Assembly: GCA_963971535.1 (NCBI GenBank)
Contig: OZ020585.1
Coordinates: forward strand, 155,855,083-155,919,082
Reading direction: 5' to 3'
Length of the DNA stretch: 64,000 nt
DNA from: Notolepis coatsorum
Taxonomy: Eukaryota; Chordata; Actinopteri; Aulopiformes; Paralepididae
Shown in pieces: positions 42,196-53,370 of the stretch; within the stretch, counting starts at the first letter, position 1, and every line of letters begins with the position of its first letter. Both the position numbers and the translations under genes were made by a program. The notes under the pieces were generated by a model. That model made no database searches and was not told where the DNA came from. It saw only the letters and a list, made by a program, of their open reading frames with translations.

Positions 42196-42535
42196 TATCC
42201 TTCTTAGCAGATTTCTTAGCTTAACATCCCAGGGAACTAATGGGATAACTGGGGATGTTGTTTGCTCCTGACAAGAGTCTCAAAGTCTGGGGTGATGGTA
42301 GACAAAGCAACTCTGAGGTCATGCTCAATGTCCAATCTGTTCCTCTGCTTTGTCTTCAGCTGGACCAGAGCTGAGAAGCCACTTTCACAAAGAAAGGTAG
42401 TGCAAAAAAAAATTATAAAAAAAAAAAAAAAAATTAATATTTTTTTTATCCACAACACATCGACGCAAAAATTCTGCGTTGACGAGTTTTTATGATCGAC
42501 GTCGTCGATTATGTCGACTAATCGTTACAGCCCTA
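41901..42535. mobile_element. hAT element with transposase C-terminal remnant
   Basis: 635 bp, TAGGGCTGCAACTAACG..TCGTTACAGCCCTA, flanked by perfect GTCGGGGC (41893-41900 and 42536-42543). On the minus strand near 42390-42250 it reads ESGFSALVQLKTKQRNRLDI then DLRVALSTITPDFE, the end of the hAT dimerisation domain. An (AAT)n run occupies 42120-42195. Internally deleted. Confidence 0.9.
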
Positions 42536-43029
42536 GTCGGGGCAGTGTTGTTTTTTGTTTTAAACAACATTGTCGAATGTTCCACAGTAGGGAGCACTCG
42601 ACAGAGTTAAAGGTCGTGTTCGACAGGGGCCGACCCATTATCACTTTGTGGTAGTGACTCACGGCAATTCCAAATTCGTGGGTCACAGTTTTTTCTTTTT
42701 GGTGTACAGTTGAGTGTGACTCTTGACCGGGGCTCACACTCAACACAGTACAGGCACTACACATATGTTAGTCACATTTTTATATAGGTACGGTTGGTAA
42801 GTATCCCCTTATTTATTTATGTTCATTCTCTTGGTGATAGTTTCTTTGGGCTATAGTTGGGAGAGGAACATACATTTTCGGTGTGGGGGTGTTACGCAGT
42901 ACTTTCACATGGTGGAGGGATACTTACTGTCTGTGGTGCATATTCACATTGTGGTAGTAGTGTGTTGTCACTAATTGGTGGTTTGATTGACACACTGTTT
43001 TCTTTCGGTTGTAATTTAGCTTGTAGTTA

Positions 43030-43370
43030 AAATGGCCGCTTTTCTAATTTGCCACAGGTGTGGTGATGAGGCACCACGCCCTACAAAAGCAGAGTGCAGG
43101 CTGCAGTCTAGAAACGGTAGAACATGTGGTAGAACAGTGTTCATTGTATCAAAGGCAAAGGAAAGGTCTTATTAGGGATTTGAAGAGGGAAAAGATAGCA
43201 CTTAAAATTGTTGATATTTTGCAAAGGAATTCTGGGGAAGTGTGTATGGAGTTTGTTTTATTTTTTGAGAACTATTTTATAGGATTTAGGACATCCAGGT
43301 CCACACTCCTTTTCAGTAGATGGCGGTAATGCTCGTCGAAAGTGTTTGCCAACCGCCAAAAAATAGAAAA
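43030..43370 (+). pseudogene. LINE C-terminal zinc-knuckle fragment and 3' end
   Basis: Plus-strand pieces read LICHRCGDEAPRP and, in another frame, LETVEHVVEQCSLYQRQRK, the CCHC-like motif that follows reverse transcriptase in several fish LINEs. The 3' end CAGTAGATGGCGGTAATGC..CAACCGCC leads directly into the (GAA)n tract. A frameshift separates the two halves of the motif. Confidence 0.6.
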
Positions 43371-43503
43371 GAAGAAGAAGAAGAAGAAGAAGAAGAAGAA
43401 GAAGAAGAAGAAGAAGAAGAAGAAGAAGAAGAAGAAGAAGAAGAAGAAGAAGAAGAAGAAGAAGAAGAAGAAGAAGAAGAAGAAGAAGAAGAAGAAGAAG
43501 AAG
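43371..43503 (+). repeat. (GAA)44 tract, an expanded LINE tail
   Basis: 133 bp of uninterrupted GAA, which is TTC on the pofut2 sense strand. It begins right after a LINE 3' end whose family has short (GAA)n tails. Poly-Glu, poly-Lys and poly-Phe open frames are artefacts. Confidence 0.97.
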
Positions 43504-44239
43504 GTTCTAGTTCGTGCTCTCTCTCGCAGCTGTCGCTCGTCAGTCATCACTGGTTCTCCAGAGGCCTAACCTGAAGACCTAATTTTGTGCTCACTGCCTT
43601 TTCACCATTTTGGCCTTTTTGCTGTTTGTCCATTTTTGCTACTTAAACTTTGGACCATGTGCTTTTCTTTATTCATGTCCTGAGCTTTGGGAGTCTGGAG
43701 CACCCAGCTCCCCGTCTTTTTTGTTCATTAAATTAGCTGTCCAAATAAATTGTTATTTTTGATAACTCACGTCTTGTCCTGTGTCCACCACTTTACGTTC
43801 AAGGCCTAAACGAGCCATATTGTAGGATTGAACGTAACAGGACATAACACGTTTTATCTCGTGATCTATGGAAAAATACTGGATTATCTTGGAAATGCAC
43901 AATGTTTAGCATCTAATAAACTACAAACTACAGTGTGTAGAAACTATTTGTTTCCATGTTGGACTACAAGTAGTGTCTGTCAAATGAGCCACACCATTGT
44001 CTCCACAGCTATAATACAGAACACACACACACAGCTCTGCAAACATCGTGAAACACAGCGGAAATTACCATTTTAAGATGGCCTTCTAGCGGCAGAGATG
44101 GGGACAGCTTATGGCGCTGAAAGTGTTAAGTGTGGGGTCACCAAAAACAATCCTAAATAAAATGGAGTCTTGGTATAAAAAGGTTTTGAGAACCCCTGCA
44201 TTAGAACGTGTGTGTGTGTGTAGTTGCGTCATTAGTTAC

Positions 44240-44420
44240 CGTCCTCATCTGCGTCCGTGGCGACAAACACCTTGTCAAGTTTGTGCTTCTTCATCAGGCT
44301 GTGGATCTTTTTGATGGCCCCTTTAAGGCTGGGGACGTCCTCTCTGTGGCCCCAGATGAAGTCCTTCCTGCGTAGGTGGACCCCAAGGTACGGCCCGCCT
44401 TCAGCAGAGCCCAGCTTGAC
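44240..44420 (-). CDS. pofut2: Protein O-fucosyltransferase 2, internal exon with HLRR motif
   Basis: 181 bp from [20 protein letters not shown].. to ..[13 protein letters not shown]. It is preceded by GGTATCCAG and followed by GTAACT. It starts in phase 0 and leaves one base for the next exon. The [12 protein letters not shown] segment is the signature of GT65/GT68 protein O-fucosyltransferases, and its arginine is known from the family to bind GDP-fucose. VFVATDA is the usual nucleotide-binding strand-turn. No stop or frameshift is present, consistent with a functional gene. Confidence 0.96.
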
Positions 44421-44650
44421 CTGGATACCAACCCGCCCCATGAAAAGAGCACCAGTTTATTAAGGCCCAATCCCAAAGGCTGGACAATTGATAGGCATTC
44501 AATCAGTTAATTAATTTAATATATATAAAGACCCTAACATATTCCCTAAGTTGTCAACCCTAAAAAATGTGTAGCCCCACAAAAAAAATAAAAATAACAG
44601 AAAATAGGATGGAGATGTGTTTTCATTCTTGGACTGAGCTACCACTAGAT

Positions 44651-45987
44651 CAGTGATTCCCAAACTGGGGTCCGCCAGACCACAGATGATTTGAGGTAAT
44701 TTTTCTTTTCTTTTTTTTTTTCGTTTTTTTCTTTCTTTCAGATAAATATTTAATTAGCATATTTTTATCATCAGAAGCATGAATAGTCTCTCCACTACAA
44801 TAAAAAATAAAGATAAATAAATAAACATCTAGACATGATTTTTGAACGTTAACAGTAGGCTACCGGGTAGCCGCTAAAACGCGAATCAGTTGACTGTATC
44901 ACTTTCCGTAGCTAGCCTAGCACGCTAGTTAACTTTCTCGGCTCGTCTGCAGTCAGCCGCCAGAGGCGAAAATGTGTGACAAACGAAAAGGAGATGACGG
45001 CAGCTCATCTGCAAAAAAAGTTAGGACCTACAGCAATCGCGAAAATTACATCACCATGGGCTTCACTGAGGGACCAGACAAACGACCTGAGTGTGTGATT
45101 TGTGGAGAAAAGTTGGCAAACTCGAGCCTGAAGCCCAGCAAGCTGAAGAGACATCAGGCGTCTAAGCACCCAGAAACCGTTGGGAAGGATCCGGACTTTT
45201 TTCGGAGGAAAGAACAGTCTCTCAAGGCGAACAAGCCCGTTGATGTTAGAGTAGCGTGGAGCAGGGGTGGCAGTGATTTACAGAAGGCTACCGAAGCCTC
45301 CTTTGAGTGTTCGCTTTTAATTGCAAAAGCAAAGAAACCGCACAATATTGGCGAGCAGCTCATCAAACCAGCCTGCATCAAAATGGTTTAGAAACTGTGC
45401 GGCCCACAGGTGGCGGATAAACTAAAATCAGTACCACTCTCGAACAATGTAGTGAAAGACCGAATTGATAAGATGTCAAGTGATTGCGAGCAGCAGCTGT
45501 CAGAAAAGCTTAGAAAGGGTCCATTTGCCATACAACTTGATGAAACTACAACTGTCGCAGACGAGGCTGTGCTCATCGTTTATGTGCAGTATATCGAAAA
45601 TGAGGATCTGAAGCAGGACATTCTCATGTCAGTCAACCTTACTACCACCACTCGAGGTGAGGATATTTTTACTGCAGTGGATTCTTACTTCATTCAACAT
45701 AAATGCAAACCGTTCACCATTAGGGCCTGATTTGAGAGGATGAATACAGGATTTGAATATTGGCCAACATTTTGAAATACATATGGTGCAAGATGAGATT
45801 TGTTGATTGAAGGCACAAGTCAAAGAAGCATAGTGGGTCTAATTATGATGCATATGCCTGTGTATAAGCAGTTTGTTATTAAAATTACAAAAAAAAGTAT
45901 TTTATGGTATTTTATTAGGAGGGGGGTCCAGGAATTTCATCAGAGATGTTTGGGGGTCCCTGGGGGAAAAAAGGTTGGGAACCCCTG
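44651..45987 (+). mobile_element. hAT element with BED finger, internally deleted
   Basis: 1337 bp with ends CAGTGATTCCCAAAC and GTTGGGAACCCCTG and perfect 8-bp duplications CACTAGAT (44643-44650 and 45988-45995). It carries the N-terminal part of a transposase (44972-45730) but not the catalytic remainder. It lies in the pofut2 intron between the exons at 46263 and 44420, opposite in strand. Confidence 0.93.
44972..45730 (+). pseudogene. hAT transposase N-terminal remnant (BED zinc finger)
   Basis: One frame with a single in-frame TAG (45389-45391). The first 139 codons hold a BED-type finger (PECVICGEKLANSSLKPSK, then KRHQASKHP). After the stop the frame continues with VPLSNNVVKDRIDKMSSD and GPFAIQLDETT, the start of the RNase-H-like catalytic region with its first Asp, and ends at TGA 45730. 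The rest of the ~600-codon transposase is deleted. Similar to the ZBED/SCAND3-type hAT lineage. Confidence 0.85.
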
Positions 45988-46262
45988 CACTAGATAACAC
46001 TGGAGTAACAGAGATGATTTACATCTGAGAAGAAGTTTAAGAATAAAAATGCTGTAAAATCCAATATGGCAGACATCATAGGTCCTTAAGGCAGATGTGT
46101 TGTCCATGAGAGGCTGCGTCTCTGAGTATAATTTGTGACAGTACGACTAACAGCTTCAAGAGATGCACTTATTTGGACATTGAAGGTTTGGGTTGATGGT
46201 GACACTAGAGGAAAGGTTATGGGGTCAAAACAAAGAAACAAACTAAAATCTAATTTGGAGAC

Positions 46263-46388
46263 CTTCATGCGAGTCCAGTCCTCCTGGTACACAGTATGGT
46301 CTCTGTCGTCTGTAGAGTTGAGGTACTTGGCTCTGAAGTCGTTTCCTATGATCCTCAGGTGTTTAGCAAAGACCATGCTGCGGCGAGT
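46263..46388 (-). CDS. pofut2: Protein O-fucosyltransferase 2, internal exon
   Basis: 126 bp (42 codons, phase 0 at both ends) starting [18 protein letters not shown] and ending [10 protein letters not shown]. The acceptor CCCATCTAG and donor GTCTCC are in place. The [11 protein letters not shown] and LNSTDD blocks match vertebrate POFUT2 closely. This is the most 5' exon I can identify. The preceding exons (signal peptide, catalytic Glu region, central part) were not recognised to the right in this window. Confidence 0.95.
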
Positions 46389-46431
46389 CTAGATGGGATA
46401 CAGACGACACAAACAAGCTGATTGATTGAAT

Positions 46432-46552
46432 TGATTGAAAATTACAGTACAATACAGTACAGCTCAATACACACAATTGTTAAGGGAATGCAGACGAGAG
46501 AAAGACTTTAGTCTTGTTTACATCAGGGTCCCCCATTTTCAATTCATCCGAC
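46432..46552 (-). mobile_element. LINE family A 3' end, short
   Basis: Antisense 3' end with ACAATTGTTAAGGGAATGCA and GTCTTGTTTACATCAGGGTC. Located just upstream of the pofut2 exon at 46263-46388 (within the next intron). Confidence 0.8.
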
Positions 46553-46563
46553 ACGTTCATCTA

Positions 46564-46932
46564 GGGATGTACCAATACTGACACTGGTGTGTGTGTGGTA
46601 TCAGGCTGATATCAGGATTAAATGATACTGGTGTGTGTGTGTGCGTGCGTGTGGTATCGGACTGATATCAGGCTGAAATGATATGTGTGTGTGTGTGGTA
46701 TCAGACTGATATCAGGCTGAAATGATACTGGTGTGTGTGTGTGTGTGTGTGTGGTATCAGGCTGATATTAGACTGAAATGATATGTGTGTGTGTGTGGTA
46801 TCAGACTGATATCAGGCTGAAATGATATGTGTGTGTGTGTGGTATCAGACTGATATCAGGCTGAAATGATACTGGCGTGTGTGTGTGGTATCAGGCTGAT
46901 ATCAGACGGAAATTATATGGGTGTGTGTGGTA
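46564..46932 (+). repeat. ~45-bp minisatellite grown inside a MITE end
   Basis: Begins TAGGGATGTACCAATACTGA, a hAT-MITE-like terminus, then about seven copies of (GT)n + GGTATCAGACTGATATCAGG + CTGAAATGATA. No second MITE end is seen. A LINE tail follows. Confidence 0.75.
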
Positions 46933-46936
46933 TCAG

Positions 46937-47400
46937 AATCAGAATAGTCTTTATTGCCAAGTATACTTTTATCACATACAAGGAATTTGCTTTGGACGTT
47001 ACTGGTGCGACATTAGCGGACAGACATTAACAGACAGATAACACAATAAAGTGGTGGAGTAAAATAAAATGAAATATGAGCTAAATTAAGCACAATAGAA
47101 TAATATATTTATGAAATAACATATAGGCCAGGGCTGTACGACAAGAGGTTGAATACAATTATGTGGGATATAAACTAAATTAAATATAGCTCAATAGATA
47201 GATTAGTACAATTATAAGTAAAAATTAAATAGGAATAGGAGTAGGCCAGTGCTGTGCAACTGGGCAGATGTGGTCAATTATACAATTATATACACTAGTT
47301 AGAATGAGGTTTTGGCCCTGATGGACCGCAGCCTCCTGCCAGAGGGGAATGACTCAATGACAGGTTGTGACCGGGGTGGTAGGGGTCGGCCACAATCGTC
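46937..47400 (-). mobile_element. L2-type LINE 3' end
   Basis: Starts with AATCAGAATAGTCTTTATTG, the reverse complement of the common fish L2 3' end (CAATAAAGACTATTCTGATT). Near 47330 the minus strand reads like the FPSGRRLRSIRA-type C-terminal coding region. Confidence 0.7.
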
Positions 47401-47557
47401 AGGCTTATATGAGGTTAAAACATGGTATTTTGTGTCAAAATGCCTCCAATACTAAAATGCTATACCAAGCACCATGTGTCAGAAATCAAATCAAAGCAAA
47501 CAGGTGTCTTTTTTCACACACATCCATCTAATGGAGAGAAACGCATAGTATCTCAAT

Positions 47558-48578
47558 TAGTGATGTGACGTTTGAAGCGAGGCTTCGGAGCTTGTGTCGA
47601 GCAATCCAGCTTTTTTTATGTGGAGCCTGTATCGAAGCGCGTATCAGGTGACGTACTGATGACGTCCGAAGCCTCGGTCGGGGGTGTACCGCCCGCGAAG
47701 CCTCACTCCGCGTCACTGATTCAGGAAATGGCTTCGGGGTTGGTGTGCAACGCGTCTCCAACACGGGATCATCCCTATGTTCCCCGGAACATCCCCGCAA
47801 CACAAGTGTCGACATAGGAATTCATTACGAGTTTCTTTGCGTTGGAGAATCCCGTGGAGTACTGGGAAAGACAAATAAATGTGTATCCTAATAATCCCAA
47901 CATATATATAACAGATGGTAGCGCGAGGCACTGTCAGTCACGATGGACTTCAAGCGTTGTGAAGTGACTGGCGAGTAGCGGTACTGCGAGTTAAACTCAC
48001 TCCACTTAAAAAGACACACTTTACACGTCATGAAGAGTGAATTCACCTTGGTGTAGCGGTCTGTGCCGTCACCTGTCGCCCGTGTCACGGCAGACCCGGG
48101 TTCTAAACTCCCTCGGGGCATCGAAGAAAGTTAAACACAACGCAAAAAAGGTGACCATATGATATCATCTCCGTTACATATAAACTTGCTGTAATGTCTA
48201 ACTTGCTGTGCCTAATCTGATCACATCTGTATGATCCAAATGCAGGATGGCATGTCGATTTTGAGTTGCTTTTTCTGAATAAAAATGAATGAAGCAAGCA
48301 CTTGTCCCTGCCATCATTCTGTTAGAAAAACACACTATATTAAATTATAGAATGTTGTAGTAACACAAGCACTTTCTCCTCTGTCCCTGCCATCATTCTG
48401 TTAGAAAAACAGACACATTATTATTTGTTTATTGGCATCATCATCACTCTGCCTGTTCTACATTTATTGTCCACTTGATGGCACAGTAGAGCAAATACAC
48501 CATGAAGCTTCAACACATGTGTGGTACTATTGGATGGAAAGCCTCAATGCTTCATGAAGCTTCATCTCGCCATCACTA
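47558..48578. mobile_element. hAT-type element with GAAGCTTC-rich ends
   Basis: 1021 bp, TAGTGATGTGACG..CGCCATCACTA, flanked by perfect ATCTCAAT (47550-47557 and 48579-48586). GAAGC and GCTTC words recur near both ends. A 78-bp interval tandem repeat of TGTCCCTGCCATCATTCTGT occurs at 48303 and 48382. No transposase is recognised. Confidence 0.88.
48045..48125 (+). mobile_element. tRNA-like SINE head inside a hAT element
   Basis: GGTGTAGCGGTCTGTGCCGT and GGGTTCTAAACTCC look like A- and B-boxes at about the right spacing. The tail is not defined. Confidence 0.4.
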
Positions 48579-48957
48579 ATCTCAATAATCTTTATCCACT
48601 GAAACCCGGCAAAATGGGATTGGAATTCTGCATCCACCAATACATGAAGTTAAAGGCCCAATCCATAAATCAAAAGTAAATGAACCACAAAAAAATAAAA
48701 ATAAAAAAAGGAATGGTTTTCACTAACTACACTACAGGTAAACGTGAATATATAATTGTATTTGTTGTATTTTGTGGCTGTAAAAGGTTTGATTATATTG
48801 GTAATGTTTGTATACATTGGTGTAAAGTGGAGGTTTCTGTATGAATACTCGTGAAGCAGTGCTTCACTAGTAATAGACAGACAAAAACGTAACACACATT
48901 ACATAATAAAATAAAATAAATTATTTATATTTATTTTCATTAGAAAGGTATATTTTC

Positions 48958-49303
48958 TAGGGGTGTAACGATGCGACCTCATAACGATTAATTTCGATTA
49001 CGATTATTCAGGCAATGATTCAATGCATTATGAAATCTCTTCATTTTACCACAATTCGATTTGATTAATTTTCTAAGATTTATACACAAATGTGGTTGGG
49101 GGAACTGATTCACTCAGCATGAATGGACTATAGGTAAATAAAAACAATACGCACACAAAAAAACATTAAAAAAAATATATATATATATTTTTTTCTCGAT
49201 TCATTTAGATTATAATCGATTCTAACATTTTCAAATCGATGCAGTTGAATCGTCACATTAGAATCTATGCATTTCGATTAATTGATGCATCGTTACACCC
49301 CTA
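48958..49303. mobile_element. hAT MITE with 8-bp target duplication
   Basis: 346 bp, TAGGGGTGTAACGATGC..GCATCGTTACACCCCTA, flanked by ATATTTTC (48950-48957 and 49304-49311). Non-coding, AT-rich core. Confidence 0.93.
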
Positions 49304-49311
49304 ATATTTTC

Positions 49312-50857
49312 CTCTGTGGAAAAAAAATGCCAGTGAATTTTTCTTTCTTCACATATGGGTTATTCTGATCCGTTAAAACAGAAATTCCAAGTTCCATTCA
49401 CTTGCATTGTATAAGGCCCGGCCTCACTACACAATGTAAGTGAATGAACGCCAAAAAGCTACTTTGATTGGATTATATGGCAATCTAGAGCCACACCCGT
49501 GAGGCCCGGCTTCGTCATTCATTTGAATGGGGCTTGAATCATTGACAGCTTTACACCGTTTTGACACCAATCACCATCTCATGTGATGTCATCACCAGTG
49601 ATCCTTTTTTTGTACCGACGTAAGTACAATGTATACGTAATTGTTGGTAAAATTATAGCATTTGTACATTTGTATGACAGTCTATAGTGCTTCCGTGAGG
49701 TTTTTTCAATGTTTTTGGTAATGTTTTCATTTAGAAAAAGAATGTTTGGAAATCACCAGGCTGTGGTGATTTTTTACCCAGCGTGAGAGGAGCCTGACTC
49801 GGTATCCAGCATTAGCTCTGCCACCCCACCCACGTTAATGAAGGCTAATGCTGGCTAACAAAAGCTGGCGCAAGAAACGACGACGCAAAGTATTGTTTAT
49901 AGCGCATTTTTGGCCACCTTATAGCATTTGTACATTTGTATGACAGTCTATAATGCTCCCGTGAGGGTTTTCCGGACGTTTTGGTAATGCTTTTCACTCT
50001 AAAAGTCCAAAAGTGGTTGTAAATGGCCGGGATTAGCTGTGCACTAACAAGCTTTGCCGATGCATAATTGATGTATTTATTTAGCGAAAGGAATATTTTC
50101 AAATAGCCACATGTGATGTATTTAGTTTATTCATTACTCGATATATAATATATTTCACTTTATCGGCCCAGATCGGACAAAATAGGCCGATGTGATGTGC
50201 AGTTCCCCGAGATGTGCGGTTCAACACGGCCAGGGAGTAGGCTGAGATGAGACAAGACTCATGCCGTATATGGAGGCAGAAAGGAGGCAGAGGACATGGA
50301 GGAAAACAAGGCTCTAGGAAGAGAACAGGGTAAATTTGAAGACACATTTCAACACACACATTAGATTATTTTATGAATTAATATAAAAAAGAAAAAATAC
50401 GTTTTTTTTAAATCATATTTCATATCACTAATTCATTCATAACTTTTGAACAATAGATGCGATTTCTAATCTGTTTATTTTTTAATACCAAGTAAGGAAA
50501 ATGCTTAAATTCATTTTTATCTTCAAATTCAAGTTCAACAAGTTCAAGTTCTACTACATATGAAGAATAATAACAATAATAATGATGATAATCATACACA
50601 TATTTTATATCATTGGAAAACCCTAGTTGTTAGCTTCAAAATGGTACCAAATATGAGGTACTTTGAAATACCCACTAACAAATAATCCATCACAAACCCA
50701 TGAAGGTCAAGCTCAGGAAAAGGTCAGTGTAAAACTTTGGGTGTAAACACACGCACACACACAAGATACATGGACTATTGCTATTGGATACAAGCCACAC
50801 ACATGGACCCTGCACCTTAATTATAATACACCTGTGATTATAGTATACTTGTTATTA

Positions 50858-50860
<3 letters not shown>
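49312..50860. other. Non-coding repeats, unclassified
   Basis: A ~80-bp block (TATAGCATTTGTACATTTGT + ATGACAGTCTATA) appears at 49659 and again at 49921, so part of the region is duplicated. GAATGGGGCTTGAATC-type sequence resembles common fish repeats. No gene is recognised. A (CA)n run is at 50860-50895. Confidence 0.4.
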
Positions 50861-50896
<36 letters not shown>

Positions 50897-50951
50897 CCTG
50901 CACCTTAAGATTCATACACTTAATTATTTTTTTTAAATAAACTTAACTTAA

Positions 50952-51380
50952 AGGGGAACTATTTTACTATTTCTTTCACTATTTGGGCACTTTTACACAA
51001 TTCCTGTGAGTCTATGGAACACCTCTGTAATATATATATTTTTTTTATTCATCGTTTTGTATTTCTAATCAAGTCCTCAAAAACAGCATTTTTCTACCTC
51101 AAGATTTCGAGCTGTTTTGAGCCTGGGCTGCAGGTGCCACCTAAACCACTGCGGCGCGTCGTCGTCTATCTCAACATTAACATGCAGCAGTGACTATATG
51201 ACATCACATATAGGCACATTTTCAAACGACTCAGTTCAGTGAGGGTGAATATTGTGAGAGGAGAATTGGAAGAATGCGCCAATATGAGAATTTTGAGACA
51301 TAGATCATATTAATATAAGTTCACATAGCTAGGAAACAATGCTAAACACTCAAAAAGGCCATTTATAAGATAGTTCCCCT
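50952..51380. mobile_element. TTAA-target MITE (AGGGGAACTA ends)
   Basis: Ends AGGGGAACTAT and ATAGTTCCCCT with TTAA at 50948-50951 and 51381-51384. The inner sequence ACTATTTGGGCA..TTTACACAATTCCTG is shared with the element starting at 55845. No transposase. TTAA targets are typical of piggyBac-like elements. Confidence 0.8.
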
Positions 51381-51398
51381 TTAAACTTAACTCAAGTT

Positions 51399-51648
51399 AG
51401 GGGAGCTCCAGTAGCTCACCGCGTACCTCGAGCGCTATTTGGGCGCCGGGGACAACCGTGCTCGTCACGGATCTGGGGTAGCAAGTTCGATTCCCGGACA
51501 AAGCCGTAACTTTCTCAGAGTGTCTTCCCCCCATCTGTACCCCCATTCAACCTGTTTCTGTCGGTCACACTTGACCAGAGAAAAAGCGATAAAACGCAAA
51601 AAGAGCCAGCGGAATGGCCAAAGTTAAAAAAAAAAAAAAAAAAAAAAA
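51399..51648 (+). mobile_element. tRNA-derived SINE, family 3
   Basis: CCAGTAGCTCACCGCGTACC is the A-box region and GCAAGTTCGATTCCCGG the B-box, followed by a short body and poly-A. 16-bp target duplication AAACTTAACTCAAGTT (51383-51398 and 51649-51664). A minus-strand copy is at 60453-60685. Confidence 0.9.
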
Positions 51649-51687
51649 AAACTTAACTCAAGTTCAACACTGTTTCATGAACAATAT

Positions 51688-51779
51688 AACTTACCCTTAA
51701 CTGCCAGAGTTGTTGTACAGAACATGTAAGTCACTTTGGATAAAAGTATCAGCTAAATTACTAAATGTAAATGACATGT
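51688..51779 (+). mobile_element. SINE/LINE 3' end of a common fish family
   Basis: Contains GTAAGTCACTTTGGATAAAA + GTATCAGCTAAAT and AAATGTAAATG, a widely shared 3' end of fish SINEs. The head is missing. Confidence 0.55.
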
Positions 51780-51789
51780 AGCATGGTGA

Positions 51790-52008
51790 GGACTGTGTGT
51801 ATGTAACTAGGAGGGATATGAATACTGTGTGTAACTAGGAGGGATATGAGGACTGTGTGTAACTAGGAGGGATATGAGGACTGTGTGTAACTAGGAGGGA
51901 TATGAAGACTGTGTGTAACTAGGAGGGATATGAGGACTGTGTGTAACTAGGAGGGATATGAAGACTGTGTGTAACTAGGAGGGATATGATGACTGTGTGT
52001 AAGTTAGT
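51790..52008 (+). repeat. 28-bp minisatellite
   Basis: About seven copies of CTGTGTGTAACTAGGAGGGA + TATGAGGA, with A/G and T variants. Confidence 0.9.
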
Positions 52009-52448
52009 GCTCTAACCAGTATCTCACTATGATTATAGTTAGTGCTCTCACCACTATGTAACTGTGTTTAACAGCTATTTCAGTCATGACAGCATTCCTG
52101 TGACAGCACTTAATTATGTTAATGCTATTCAGATGGGAGGGGTATTGTTGACGCCCAGCTCAAACTAGCAGAAGTGTGAAATCTTTGAGCGACGATTTCT
52201 CCCCTTAGGCTGCGGTTACACACAGGGGTATTTTCGTTTCGTTTTCAAGGTCAGTTTCGCTTTCCAGAACGCAACGTAATGGCAGGCATGTTAGACATTG
52301 GTTTTGCCTCCTGAGCACAGTGATGTAGTACAATGGCAAAGCAGTAGGTGGCAGTAGGTGGCGAACATGAAGGCAATTTTCAACCAATCAGAAACATTTA
52401 ATGTGGCAATACACTTCCTGCAAAAAAGCAACAAACCACCATCTTTAA

Positions 52449-53331
52449 CACTATGGGTGCCGGCCAGAAATCCGGAAAATGACTGGATTGCCAGCGCTAT
52501 TTGTCTATGGAGAAATTCCCCTTCTTTGCAGGGCTATAACTTTTTTAATTCTATTGCTACATTGCCATTATTAGGGCCCATTCAAAGTCCTATATGTATT
52601 GTTCATTGTGTAGCAACGTTAAACTTTTTCATTCACATATTCATAGTAAAGTATGGTCTAATGTATAAGTATGTTTTCATCTCTTTCTGCAGCTTTCTCC
52701 AGAACGTGATATATAGCCCCAAATGCATTATATTGATGATGAAATACAGTTTGATGGCAATCGGGGCAATATAAAAAATTTAAATTGGACGTACTTCTAG
52801 AACAGGGGTCAGGAACCTTTTTGACTGGGAGAGCCATAAAAGCCAAATATTTCTAAATATATTTCATTGAGAGCCATATAGTATTTTTAACATATAATAA
52901 ATTAAATATGTCTTACTTTTAATGCGACTTCTGGTGCTGCATGGTTTTGCTGATGGCCTTGTAATCTGGTTCATACGTGGTGAGATTGAGCTTCATGCAG
53001 GCGTTGAGGCTTCCATCAGTTAAACGTGAGCGTAGGTTGGTCTTAATGTTCCTCATATGCGAGAATGACTGCCCACATGCATATGTAGAGCCAAACATGG
53101 TCAATACGGCAATACTCACGCTGCATTGTGTGGTACAGTATGTCACAGGAAGCTCGTTCCAAGTTTTAAGAATCAGCTGGTCTTCAGGTTGAAGATTTTT
53201 TATTTCTGTCCACTTGTGTTCCCTCGCCAGCTCTGCTCGCTATATCTTCAGCTACAGATACTATTAGCTGTATCTTCAAAACTAATTTCTGTTTACTTTA
53301 AAATGACAGTATTATTAAGAAATGTCACAAG

Positions 53332-53370
<39 letters not shown>

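Noticed and set aside
43272-43574. Poly-Glu, poly-Lys and poly-Phe open frames
   Set aside because: They are the (GAA)44 microsatellite read in different frames.
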